NCBI GenBank assembly: GCA_017455065.1
Contig: JAFTBU010000032.1
Coordinates: forward strand, 1-49,959
Length of the DNA: 49,959 nucleotides
Source of the DNA: Bacteroidales bacterium
GTDB lineage: Bacteria > Bacteroidota > Bacteroidia > Bacteroidales > UBA932
Direction of reading: 5' to 3'
The translations under genes were made by a program, and so were the position numbers. Each line of letters starts with the position of its first letter. Positions within the stretch are counted from its first letter, which is position 1. Positions 1 through 7,719 of the stretch are shown here, piece after piece. Below the pieces are notes generated by a model. It was not told the DNA's origin. It ran no database searches and was given only the letters and a program-made list of their open reading frames with translations.

Positions 1-32
1 ACGGCGCAGCATGTCGGTGGTGATAGGTAGGT

Positions 33-118
33 GCTCCTACCGTCCATAGATCGGGGACGGTGGGAGCGATAAGGGCGGTAAATGCGCCTTCTCCCTAGGA
101 TTTGGGGACGGTAGGAGC
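33..118. repeat. Inverted and direct 13-bp repeats
   Basis: GCTCCTACCGTCC (33-45) is the exact reverse complement of GGACGGTAGGAGC (106-118). A third copy with one mismatch, GGACGGTGGGAGC, lies at 55-67. The outer pair could form a stem with a 60-base loop. The direct pair (55-67, 106-118) is spaced 51 bp apart. Function is unknown; it could be a protein-binding array or the end of a larger element lying outside the window. Confidence 0.6.
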
Positions 119-180
119 GCGAAGGGCCGGGGAGAACAGGAGGGGAAGAAAAACGGGGCACTGCGGGGGCGGCTGGAAAA

Positions 181-263
181 TCGATGGCGGAGCGTACCCC
201 CGACAGGCACGCGTACAGGCGCGGTCGGCTCCGCCATCGACCCCTTTTTGGCCTCGATGGCGG
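181..263. repeat. 13-bp inverted repeat plus third half-site
   Basis: TCGATGGCGGAGC (181-193) and GCTCCGCCATCGA (228-240) are perfect inverted repeats separated by 34 bases. The first ten bases recur in direct orientation at 254-263. No run of T immediately follows the stem on either strand, so a simple terminator is not the best reading. Confidence 0.55.
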
Positions 264-465
264 GATTGACCTACCCCAGAGTGCTCTGGAAGGCCGATTC
301 ACTCAGCCACCGAATTTCACGTTCAAGCCACTGGCAGCAAGTTATCGCGCAGCGATGACGACGTTGACGGTGAGAGGCTCCGGGGAAGGCGGTAGCAGTG
401 CTTAAGCGGGGACGCTGCGGCAGCGCCTGTCAGTGATGCGAGGGCTTTTCGCTGGTGGCGGGTCC

Positions 466-609
466 CGGCCCCGAGCTGCCCTGGCACCCGCAGAGAAGGG
501 CTCCGAGCTGCCCCGGCCCCGAGCTGCCCTGGCACCCGCAGAGAAGGGCTCCGAGCTGCCCCGGCCCCGAGCTGCCCAGGCACCCGCAGAGAAGGGCCCC
601 GAGCTGCCC
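466..609. repeat. Three tandem copies of a 48-bp unit
   Basis: The unit starting CGGCCCCGAGCTGCCC begins at 466, 514 and 562, an exact 48-bp period. Copies one and two are nearly identical; copy three has a few substitutions near its middle and end. Each unit contains CCGAGCTGCCC twice, 32 and 16 bp apart. Because 48 is divisible by three, all frames through it stay open and encode a 16-residue repeat, but there is no sign that it is translated. Confidence 0.85.
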
Positions 610-635
610 CGTTCCCACCCCGAGGGCGCTGCACC

Positions 636-742
636 CGTGAAAGGGACTGTGACCGGGAAAGGGCCGTGACTGGGAAAGGGCCGCGACCGTGAAAGGGACC
701 GCGACCGGGAAAGGGCCGCGACCGGGAAAGAGCCGTGACTGG
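636..742. repeat. Degenerate 17-18 bp tandem repeats
   Basis: Around six units of the form GACCGGGAAAGGGCCGC follow one another with 17- or 18-base spacing and a few substitutions (ACC/ACT, CCGC/CCGT). The array starts shortly after the 48-bp repeat ends. The mixed period means it is not frame-preserving, which argues against coding. Purpose unknown. Confidence 0.7.
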
Positions 743-786
743 GATGCGGCATGGGACGGGGGCAATCCCCTGCTGTCGCGGCGAGA

Positions 787-818
787 TTTGTTTTTCTGAC
801 GGGGAAACGATATCTTTG
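787..818 (+). promoter_or_regulatory. Candidate Bacteroidetes promoter for the dehydratase gene
   Basis: TTTG at 787-790 and TATCTTTG at 811-818 match the Bacteroidetes -33 (TTTG) and -7 (TAnnTTTG) elements with a 20-base spacer. Transcription would begin near 825, giving a leader of about 100 bases that contains the 10-bp tandem repeat. This is inferred from the motif only. Confidence 0.5.
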
Positions 819-875
819 AGTGGATATGGCTGCACTGCCGTGGACTGACGGCGCGTTTGAAGCAGGGCAGCCCTT

Positions 876-915
876 GTAACCAATAGTAACCAATAGTAAC
901 CGATAGTAACCAATT
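876..915 (+). repeat. Four tandem 10-bp repeats ahead of a start codon
   Basis: GTAACCAATA occurs at 876-885 and 886-895, then as GTAACCGATA (896-905) and GTAACCAATT (906-915). The last unit ends nine bases before the ATG at 925. Ten bases is about one helical turn, so all copies face the same side of the DNA. It lies in the predicted leader, so it could act as DNA or RNA. Confidence 0.85.
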
Positions 916-924
916 AAAGACTAT

Positions 925-2043
925 ATGATTATCCAAAAGATTGAGACCTGGTGGGTGCGGAGGGACAAATGCCTCTTCGATGACAAGCGCAAGGGCAAAA
1001 GCGCCATGGACTGGGACGTCCTGGTCCTGAAACTCACCACTGACACCGGCATCGAGGGCATCGCCACAGCGCTGGCGGCCCGGTCCGGCAACGTCACGGA
1101 AGCCTATATCCATGACAATATCGCCCCGGTGGTGCTCGGACGCTCCCCTTACGACCATGAAGCCATCTGGCACGAACTGTGGAACATCGACCGCCACCTG
1201 ACCTTCTTCCCCGTGTATCTGCCGGGCCCCATCGACGTAGCCCTCTGGGACATCTGTGCCAAGGCGGCAGGACTCCCCCTCTACCAATACCTCGGCGCCT
1301 ACCGCGAAAAGCTTCCAGTCTATGCCAGCGGCCTTTTCCATACCTCTGAAAAAGAATATATAGACGAGGCCCTGCTTTACCGGAACCGCGGCATAAAGTG
1401 TTACAAAGTCCATCCTCCCGGACCGGTGGAAACCGACATGCGCATCCATGAAAACCTCCGCAAAGCCGTCGGGCCCGACTTCGGCCTGATGTCCGACCCC
1501 GTGGCGGAATACACCCTGGACGAAGCCATCAAAGTGGGACGCCAGCTCGAGAAACTGGACTACATCTGGCTGGAAGAGCCTTTCCGTGATTTCGAGCTGT
1601 ACAAATACACCCAGCTCTGCGAAGCCCTCGACATCCCCATCGCCGCCACAGAGACGACACGCGGCTGCCATTGGGGGGTCGCACAGGTCATACAGCAGAA
1701 AGCCGCCGACATTGTCAGGGCAGACGTATCATGGAAATGCGGCATAACCGGCACGATGAAGATCGCCCACCTGGCCGAAGCCTTCGGACTCAACTGCGAG
1801 GTCCACACGACCACCATGAACTATATGGACATCGTCAATCTCCATGTCTCCTGCGCCATCCGCAATTGCAAATGGTTCGAGTACTTCGTCCCCGAGGAAG
1901 ACTTCCAGTTCCCTATGAGCACGAAGCTCCCTATCGACGCCGAAGGCATCATCACAGTCCCCAAAAAGCCCGGAATCGGGGCTGAATTGGACTGGGATCT
2001 CATCCATTCCAACTGCGTTTCCTATAAAATACTGGAATTGTAG
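925..2043 (+). CDS. Enolase-superfamily (mandelate racemase type) sugar-acid dehydratase
   Basis: A 372-residue cytoplasmic protein with the two-domain layout of the mandelate racemase branch of the enolase superfamily. These enzymes use a divalent metal to abstract a proton next to a carboxylate, usually dehydrating acid sugars. Visible active-site parts are metal ligands D191, E217 (in WLEEPF) and E243 (in ATET), the D267/H294 base dyad, and K161-V-H163 at the end of the second barrel strand where K-x-K is common. There is no signal peptide. It sits next to a polysaccharide utilization locus and converges on the regulator, so a role in catabolism of a released acid sugar such as rhamnonate or a uronic-acid derivative is plausible, but the sequence does not fix the substrate. 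The ATG at 925 follows the 10-bp repeat array; no Shine-Dalgarno is obvious. Confidence 0.85.
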   Translation: MIIQKIETWWVRRDKCLFDDKRKGKSAMDWDVLVLKLTTDTGIEGIATALAARSGNVTEAYIHDNIAPVVLGRSPYDHEAIWHELWNIDRHLTFFPVYLPGPIDVALWDICAKAAGLPLYQYLGAYREKLPVYASGLFHTSEKEYIDEALLYRNRGIKCYKVHPPGPVETDMRIHENLRKAVGPDFGLMSDPVAEYTLDEAIKVGRQLEKLDYIWLEEPFRDFELYKYTQLCEALDIPIAATETTRGCHWGVAQVIQQKAADIVRADVSWKCGITGTMKIAHLAEAFGLNCEVHTTTMNYMDIVNLHVSCAIRNCKWFEYFVPEEDFQFPMSTKLPIDAEGIITVPKKPGIGAELDWDLIHSNCVSYKILEL

Positions 2044-2069
2044 AATACACCGCGCAACGCGCTGGAAAT

Positions 2070-2124
2070 AAAGCGGCAAAACAACTATGTTATATCTTAT
2101 AACATTTTTGTTAAGCCGCTTTTT
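2070..2124. terminator. Bidirectional hairpin terminator
   Basis: AAAGCGGC (2070-2077) pairs with GCCGCTTT (2115-2122). The pairing extends inward with two mismatches, and an inner GTTAT/ATAAC stem fills the loop. T-rich runs flank it on both strands. It sits between the convergent dehydratase and regulator genes and probably ends both transcripts. Confidence 0.75.
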
Positions 2125-2127
2125 CCT

Positions 2128-5100
2128 TTATTTTTCAGCCTTTCTGCTGCGGTATTCGCTGGGCGTCACGCCATACCTTTCCTTGAAGCAGGTGCGGAAG
2201 TAGACAGCGGTGCTGAAACCGGTCTGCCAGCCGATTTCGGCTATGCTCAGACTGCTGTTGGAGACGAGAAGTTCGGCGGCGCGGCTGAGCCTGATGTTGC
2301 GTATGAGCTCGTTGGGCGAGAGACCTGAGACGGCCTTGACCTTGCGGTAAAGGGTGGACTGGCTCATGGCGAACTGACCGGCCAGCGAAGCCGTATCTAT
2401 CTTCTCATCCGTCATGTGCTCGTGCACGAATTCGGTGTAGCGCCTCAGGAATTCATTGTCCATGGGGCTGAGCCCTGCCGAAGTGCCGGTCTGGGAAACC
2501 TGCTTCATCAGGCGCGACTGCCGCTCGAGCAGATTGCGTATGCGTCCCAGGAGCAGCGCCTTGTTGAAAGGCTTGACCAGATAGCTGTCCGCGCCCACCT
2601 CATATCCTTCCAGGCGGTCCTCATCCGTGCCCTTGGCCGTGAGCAGGATCACGGGGATGTGGGAAGTGTACACATCCTGCCTGATGGCCCTCAGCATGGC
2701 GATTCCGTCCATTTCCGGCATCATGATGTCGCTGACTATGATGTCCGGCATCTCGCGTACAGCTTCTTTGAGGCCTTCCCGCCCCTGGGTGGCCATCGAC
2801 ACTGAGTACTCCCCTTCCAGGCAATCCTTAATATACTCGCGTATGTCGGCATTGTCCTCCACCACGAGCACCTTGATACCCTGGCTCTCCTCGTGCGGCT
2901 CCGGCTCCGACTGCGGCGTCTCGGCGGATTCAAGGGCGGCATGCTGGGCATTTGGATAGGTCTCCCGGGGATTCAGCAGGAGGGTGAACTCACTCCCCTT
3001 CCCGGGCTCGCTCTTGACCGAAAGATCGATGCCGTGCAGGTCGCAGAGGTTCTTCACCAGCGCCAGGCCGATGCCGGTGCCCGAAGACTTCTTGGGGCCG
3101 TTGACCTGATAATAGCGCCGGAAGATGTTCTGCAGGGACTCTTCGTCCATGCCGCAGCCTGTGTCGGCGACTTTGAGGGCCACTTTGTCTCCCTCATCCT
3201 TGAGCGAAACGGTGATTTCCCCGGAGCTGGTGAATTTCCAGGCATTCGAAAGCAGGTTGGAGAGTATGATATTCACCGCTTCCTCATCGTGCCACAGGGT
3301 GATCCCCGGGTCGATATCCCGGCGGAACTCCACTCCGGGCTTCGAACTCAGGTCCTGGTACAGCTGGCTTACAGTCTCCACCAGCTGGGACAGGTCCCCG
3401 AATCTGACCAGCAGCTCCCTGCACCCGCTTTCTGTCTTGCGGAATTCGAGCAGCTGGTTCACCAGGCTCTGAAGCCTCTGGGCGCTGGTCTTGATCTTTC
3501 CGAGCATGGCCTTGGACTTGGACGGTATCCCTTCATCCCTGGACATATCCTCCAGAGGGCCGAGGATGAGGGTGAGCGGGGTCCTGAGTTCATGGGCCAC
3601 GTTGGTGAAGAACACCATCCTCTCATCATTCATCTGCCTCTCCTGCATGATACGCTCCCGGAGCATTTTCTCCTCGTTCTTCCGGTCGGCACGCTTGATC
3701 TGGCGCCGGGTGTACATCCAGACTCCGGCCGCCAGCAGGAGGGCGTAGATGATGAATGCCCACCAAGTCATCCAGAACGGCGGTTTCACGGTGATGGTGG
3801 TCTCGGACCAACTGTCGTCCCATTCCTGCGAATGTATCCTGGCCCTGACCTGGAGCTTGTGCCGTCCGTACGGCAGGCGGCGGAATTCCAGCTCGGGCCC
3901 GCAGTCCGTCCAATCCATGTCATCCGCGGGGATGCGGTACGAATAATCCACCCTTCCGCCCAGCGAGTGGTCGGGGACGCAGAAACGCACCGTCATCGAA
4001 TTGTTGCGGTAGTCGGTGGACAATTCCCCGGGCGAGGAAAGGAATTCGACCGGGGGCAATTCGACCTTCTCCAGCAGTACTTTGGGGTTGATCCAGCCAA
4101 TGCCGTCGGTAGTGCCGAACCAGAGGCGCCCGTCGGGGGTTATGGCGGCGGAGGATACGAAATAGTTGCCGTCCGGGAGGCCGTCGCGCATGTCGTAAAA
4201 TGCAGTGTTGCCGTTGGGGGCCATGCAAGTCACGCCGTCGTAGCGGCTCAGCCAGAGATTGCCGTAGGAATCTTCCACTACCGAGCGGATGTTTTCATCG
4301 GAGAGCCTGTTCTCGGAATTATATACGGCGGCGATTTCGTCGGGATTGCCGTCGAAACGCACTACCCCGGAGGGAGTCGCCACCCAGATGCGCCCGGCGC
4401 TGTCTTCCATCAGATGGTTGACCGTGTCGGAGAGCAGCCCGGAATTGGCATCGTACTGCGCTACGGGCGAGAGTGAGGAGTCGAATATGGCGAGGCCGTG
4501 TCCGAAAGTTCCGACCCACAGCATCCCGTTGGAGTCCTTCAGCAGGGTCTGCACCAGGTCATCCGGGATTTCTCCTGTCCTGTGGGTCCAATGGCGGATG
4601 ATCCCCAGGGTCTGCTTGTCTATGCAGTACAATCCCCTGTCGGTGCCGGCCCAGACCTGTTTCCCGTCTTCCAGCAGGCTCTGGACCGATATGTCGGGCC
4701 TGTCGAAGACTATCTTGCGCGTCCTGTCTTTGTCCCGTATGGCGAGGCCGACGTTTTCCATGCCTATCCACCAGCGTCCCTGCGCATCTTCCATCAGGGC
4801 GAGCACGGCTCCACGGCCGCTCTCCCCTTCCGCATTGTCCCAAATCCCCTTGCCGTCGGGCTCGAGGATGAGTCCGGAGCGGTATCCCGCCACCAGGCTG
4901 CCGTCCCGGCTGCACGCGAGGGCGCTGACTTCGCGGGAATCCTGCCCCGCGTAGGTCTGCCCGATGATGCCGGCTCCCCAGGTGCGGTCGGTCAGCAGGG
5001 ACATGCCATTGCCATAGGTACCCACCCAGATATTGCCGAACTTGTCGGGGCAGAGGGCGCGGACCGCGGGCTCATGCGCTCCGAGGCCGGAAGTGAGCAT

Positions 5101-5991
5101 CTCGAAGGGGGCGTCGGAGGGTATCATTCCGGTCCGGCTGATGTCCAGGGCCGCCACCTCTCCCGAGCCGCTTGCCACCAGGAGCCTCCCCCGGGCATCT
5201 TCCGCGAGGTCCCATACGGTCCCGTCGGGCAATGACCGGGTGTTCCCTGACTCGTGCCGGAAGATGACGAATTTGTCCCCCGCCCCCGTGTACAGGGCGA
5301 GTCCTGCCGTGGTGCCGACCCAGATGCGCCCGTGGCTGTCCACCAACAGGGACCTCACTTCGTCGGAAGGGAGTCCGGAGGGGTTCCCTTCGGAAAAGCG
5401 GAAATCTGTCCTGGAGTGGTCTGTGAGGGACAATATGCTCACGCCGCCCTCCCAGTAGCCGAGCAGCAGCCTGTCGCCCAGCACTTTGAATATATGCAGA
5501 GGCACGTCGCGCATGCCCTCAAAACTATCCTTTGTATAAATGGTGAATTGGCCTGTGCTTTCGTCCAGCCTCGCAAGGCCCTTGCTGAAGGTCGCCGCCC
5601 AGATCGACCCGTCCGGAGCCTGCTCCACATCGGAAACGTCATTGTCCGGCAGGGAACCCTCGCTGCCGTCGGCGGTATAGACCCTGACTTTCCCTGTCTC
5701 CATCTCGTAGCACGCCAGTCCGGCTTTCTGCGTGGCCACCCATATCTTTTGAGAGCCACCGTCGAGCAGCAGCCTGTTGATCTGGTTGGAAGGGAGCCCT
5801 CCTGGGCGTTTCTGCAAAGTGATGGTCCTGATGCCGTCATAGCAGTTGAGACCCTCTTCGGTGGCCACCCACGCCCGGGACAGGGAATCCACGGCGACAT
5901 CGGTGACGAAGCGGTTGGTCAGCCTTATTTCCTGGGCGGATACGGCATTGGCGAGGGCAAGTGCGAGCAGTATGTACACGGTCCTTTTCAT
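2128..5991 (-). CDS. Hybrid two-component system regulator (HTCS)
   Basis: A one-protein sensor and transcription factor of 1287 residues, typical of Bacteroidetes polysaccharide loci. In order: signal peptide (about 1-19, MKRTVYILLALALANAVSA), a periplasmic region of two-component-regulator propeller repeats (about 20-655, many IWVGT-like strands), a Y_Y_Y domain (about 665-735), one membrane helix (about 737-760), HisKA with H800 in NVAHELRTP, a HATPase_c domain with GTGIGLALV, a receiver domain with phospho-acceptor D1088 in IVSDIMMP, and a C-terminal AraC-type helix-turn-helix (about 1177-1287). The open frame runs 64 codons further upstream, but that part is AT-rich and unlike a signal sequence, so I take the ATG at 5989-5991. 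It is divergent from susC and presumably activates it on sensing a breakdown oligosaccharide. Confidence 0.93.
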   Translation of the reverse strand: MKRTVYILLALALANAVSAQEIRLTNRFVTDVAVDSLSRAWVATEEGLNCYDGIRTITLQKRPGGLPSNQINRLLLDGGSQKIWVATQKAGLACYEMETGKVRVYTADGSEGSLPDNDVSDVEQAPDGSIWAATFSKGLARLDESTGQFTIYTKDSFEGMRDVPLHIFKVLGDRLLLGYWEGGVSILSLTDHSRTDFRFSEGNPSGLPSDEVRSLLVDSHGRIWVGTTAGLALYTGAGDKFVIFRHESGNTRSLPDGTVWDLAEDARGRLLVASGSGEVAALDISRTGMIPSDAPFEMLTSGLGAHEPAVRALCPDKFGNIWVGTYGNGMSLLTDRTWGAGIIGQTYAGQDSREVSALACSRDGSLVAGYRSGLILEPDGKGIWDNAEGESGRGAVLALMEDAQGRWWIGMENVGLAIRDKDRTRKIVFDRPDISVQSLLEDGKQVWAGTDRGLYCIDKQTLGIIRHWTHRTGEIPDDLVQTLLKDSNGMLWVGTFGHGLAIFDSSLSPVAQYDANSGLLSDTVNHLMEDSAGRIWVATPSGVVRFDGNPDEIAAVYNSENRLSDENIRSVVEDSYGNLWLSRYDGVTCMAPNGNTAFYDMRDGLPDGNYFVSSAAITPDGRLWFGTTDGIGWINPKVLLEKVELPPVEFLSSPGELSTDYRNNSMTVRFCVPDHSLGGRVDYSYRIPADDMDWTDCGPELEFRRLPYGRHKLQVRARIHSQEWDDSWSETTITVKPPFWMTWWAFIIYALLLAAGVWMYTRRQIKRADRKNEEKMLRERIMQERQMNDERMVFFTNVAHELRTPLTLILGPLEDMSRDEGIPSKSKAMLGKIKTSAQRLQSLVNQLLEFRKTESGCRELLVRFGDLSQLVETVSQLYQDLSSKPGVEFRRDIDPGITLWHDEEAVNIILSNLLSNAWKFTSSGEITVSLKDEGDKVALKVADTGCGMDEESLQNIFRRYYQVNGPKKSSGTGIGLALVKNLCDLHGIDLSVKSEPGKGSEFTLLLNPRETYPNAQHAALESAETPQSEPEPHEESQGIKVLVVEDNADIREYIKDCLEGEYSVSMATQGREGLKEAVREMPDIIVSDIMMPEMDGIAMLRAIRQDVYTSHIPVILLTAKGTDEDRLEGYEVGADSYLVKPFNKALLLGRIRNLLERQSRLMKQVSQTGTSAGLSPMDNEFLRRYTEFVHEHMTDEKIDTASLAGQFAMSQSTLYRKVKAVSGLSPNELIRNIRLSRAAELLVSNSSLSIAEIGWQTGFSTAVYFRTCFKERYGVTPSEYRSRKAEK

Positions 5992-6198
5992 CGCGGGGCA
6001 TTTTTTCAACAAAATAATCATTTTTATAATCAGGTGCACGTGAATATGACAATATGACTGTTTTTTCATCCATAAATGACCAATTTGTGACCCGTCTTCC
6101 AAACAGGCACATATTATATTTGCAAAAGACAATCGCAGTCGGAATGACAATCGAAACGATAACCATACTATAATGTTTAACAAAAATCCTAAAGCTTG
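5992..6198. promoter_or_regulatory. Divergent HTCS/susC control region
   Basis: This AT-rich gap separates the regulator from susC. On the plus strand TATATTTG (6115-6122) fits the -7 box, placing transcription start near 6129 and giving susC a leader of about 70 bases. Two sets of direct repeats are visible: AATATGAC twice in tandem (6043-6050, 6051-6058) and GACAATCG twice, 18 bp apart (6128-6135, 6146-6153). AraC-type factors often bind direct repeats, so either set could be the HTCS operator; the first lies upstream of the promoter, where activators usually bind. Confidence 0.5.
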
Positions 6199-7719
6199 AT
6201 GAAATCTATTCTTTCAAAAGGGTGCCGGGTGCTCGTAGCTCTCGCACTCTGCGCAGCTTCACTCTTGGCTGAGGGGTCGGCATTCGCCCAGACCCTGACG
6301 CGGGGTAAAGTCGTCGATGCCCAAGGAGAGCCGGTGATCGGAGCCGCGGTGATCGTGCCCGGTACCACTACCGGTGCCGTGACCGACTTCGAGGGCAATT
6401 TTGAAATCAACGCCGCTGCAGGAACCACGCTGGAAGTCTCCTGCATAGGCTATGCGACTCAAACTGTGAAAGCCGCACCCAACCTGCAGGTCGTCCTCCA
6501 GGACGACACCACTTTCCTCGATGAGGTCGTGGTCGTCGGTTACGGTGTGCAGAAGAAGTCCGACCTCACCGGCGCAGTCGCCAGGGTGGGTGCGGATGAC
6601 CTCACTTCAAAACCTGTGAACAATGCGTTCGAAGCCCTCCAGGGCAAGGTGGCAGGTGTGGATATCACCTCAAGCCAGCGTCCCGGTACCGTCGGATCCA
6701 TCTATATCCGCGGCCAGCGCTCCATCGACGCTGAGCAGGGACCTCTCTATGTTGTGGACGGCGTTCCTCTCCAGAGCGGTGGCATAGATTCCATCAACCC
6801 CCGCGACATCGAGAGCATCGACATCCTCAAGGATGCCTCCTCATGCGCTATATATGGTTCGCGCGGAGCCAACGGTGTCGTACTCGTGACTACCAAGCGC
6901 GGTAAGGCCGGTATGCTCCAGCTCAACTACGCAGGAACCGTCACCGTGGAGAAACTCGTGGACAAGAGCCCCGCAATGGACGCCTCCGAGTACATCACCT
7001 GGCGCCGCTGGGCTTACTACAACTCCGCTCCCACTCTCTATACCCCCGGCGACCAGCCCGACTACACACAGGACCAGTCCTTCTTCTCCGGAGATCCCTA
7101 CGCCCTTGCCAATGTAAATAAAGGTTGGGCAGGCGGCACCTGGGATCCTTCCAAGGTCAGCAACACCGACTGGGCCTCCATGGTCACCAGGACCGGTGTC
7201 TCACATGAGCACAGCCTCAGCGCCACCGGCGGTACCGAGAACGTACAGGCATTCGGTTCCTTCGGCTATCTCGACAACAAGGGTACCCAGATGGGACAGG
7301 AATACCGCCGCTTCAACTTCACCCTTTCCGTCGACATCCAGGCCAAGCCCTGGTTCAAGATGGGAGGTAGCATAAACGGCTCCTGGGCCGTCCAGGACTA
7401 CGGATTCTCCCGTACCGGCCAGGTCGGCACAAGCTCCGGACCCAACGATATCTATTCAGCTTCCAAGGCCCTCCTCCGCTACACCGTGCCTTACGATGAC
7501 AACGGCGACATAATCAACATGCCCGGCGGTTCAGTGGTCAACCAGTACACCGTCGTGGACGAGTACAACAAGTCCACCAACAACCGTCAGACCTTCCGCG
7601 CCCTGGGCAGTTTCTACGCCCGCTCGACTTCGGCAAGATCTGGAAGCCTCTCGAAGGACTCACCTACCGTTTCTCCTTCGGTCCTGACTTCCGTCACACC
7701 CGCACCGGCATCTTCCTGA
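6199..7719 (+). CDS. SusC-like TonB-dependent transporter, N-terminal part (frameshifted)
   Basis: This is the first half of an outer-membrane SusC-family oligosaccharide importer. It has a signal peptide (ending near AFAQ), a carboxypeptidase-regulatory-like domain (TRGKVVDAQGEPVIGAAV), the DEVVVVGYG segment typical of SusC proteins, a plug domain (DLTGAVARVGADDL through LVTTKRGKAG) and the first barrel strands. At about 7623 the frame is lost and the tail from ARSTSARSG onward to the stop at 7719 is out-of-frame translation. The natural protein continues in the next frame as LDFGKIWKPLEGL, so a single missing base (for example a C in GCCCGCTC) explains it. The ATG at 6199 is preferred to the TTG three bases earlier. 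With the base restored, the full protein would be about 1041 residues, normal for SusC. Confidence 0.85.
   Translation: MKSILSKGCRVLVALALCAASLLAEGSAFAQTLTRGKVVDAQGEPVIGAAVIVPGTTTGAVTDFEGNFEINAAAGTTLEVSCIGYATQTVKAAPNLQVVLQDDTTFLDEVVVVGYGVQKKSDLTGAVARVGADDLTSKPVNNAFEALQGKVAGVDITSSQRPGTVGSIYIRGQRSIDAEQGPLYVVDGVPLQSGGIDSINPRDIESIDILKDASSCAIYGSRGANGVVLVTTKRGKAGMLQLNYAGTVTVEKLVDKSPAMDASEYITWRRWAYYNSAPTLYTPGDQPDYTQDQSFFSGDPYALANVNKGWAGGTWDPSKVSNTDWASMVTRTGVSHEHSLSATGGTENVQAFGSFGYLDNKGTQMGQEYRRFNFTLSVDIQAKPWFKMGGSINGSWAVQDYGFSRTGQVGTSSGPNDIYSASKALLRYTVPYDDNGDIINMPGGSVVNQYTVVDEYNKSTNNRQTFRALGSFYARSTSARSGSLSKDSPTVSPSVLTSVTPAPASS

Larger units (their letters stand above)
1..924. other. Gene-free, repeat-rich leader region
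   Basis: I find no convincing protein gene or structured RNA in this stretch. Short open frames exist on both strands, but they have no recognisable domain, and several are open only because the 48-bp repeat is a multiple of three. What it does hold is listed separately: inverted and direct 13-bp repeats (33-118), an inverted repeat (181-240), a 48-bp tandem array (466-609), a 17-18 bp array (about 636-742), a likely promoter (787-818) and a 10-bp tandem array (876-915). The base composition of 466-742 is unlike the coding DNA that follows. Confidence 0.6.

Noticed and set aside
466-609. Possible CRISPR array
   Set aside because: Units abut with no unique spacers and there are no cas genes.
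433-669. Plus-strand frame encoding a 16-residue repeat
   Set aside because: Open only because the DNA repeat is 48 bp; no signal, domain or ribosome site.
430-1671. 413-residue minus-strand frame over the repeats and dehydratase
   Set aside because: It crosses from repeat DNA into antisense of a real gene.
2893-4476. 527-residue frame on the plus strand across the HTCS gene
   Set aside because: It lies opposite a clear HTCS protein and arises from GC-rich codon structure; it has no recognisable domain.
5992-6183. 64-residue N-terminal extension of the HTCS protein
   Set aside because: It is AT-rich, lies in the control region and precedes a normal signal peptide.
7600-7650. Programmed ribosomal frameshift in susC
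   Set aside because: No slippery heptamer or downstream pseudoknot-like stem is evident, and the SusC family does not use frameshifting as far as I know.
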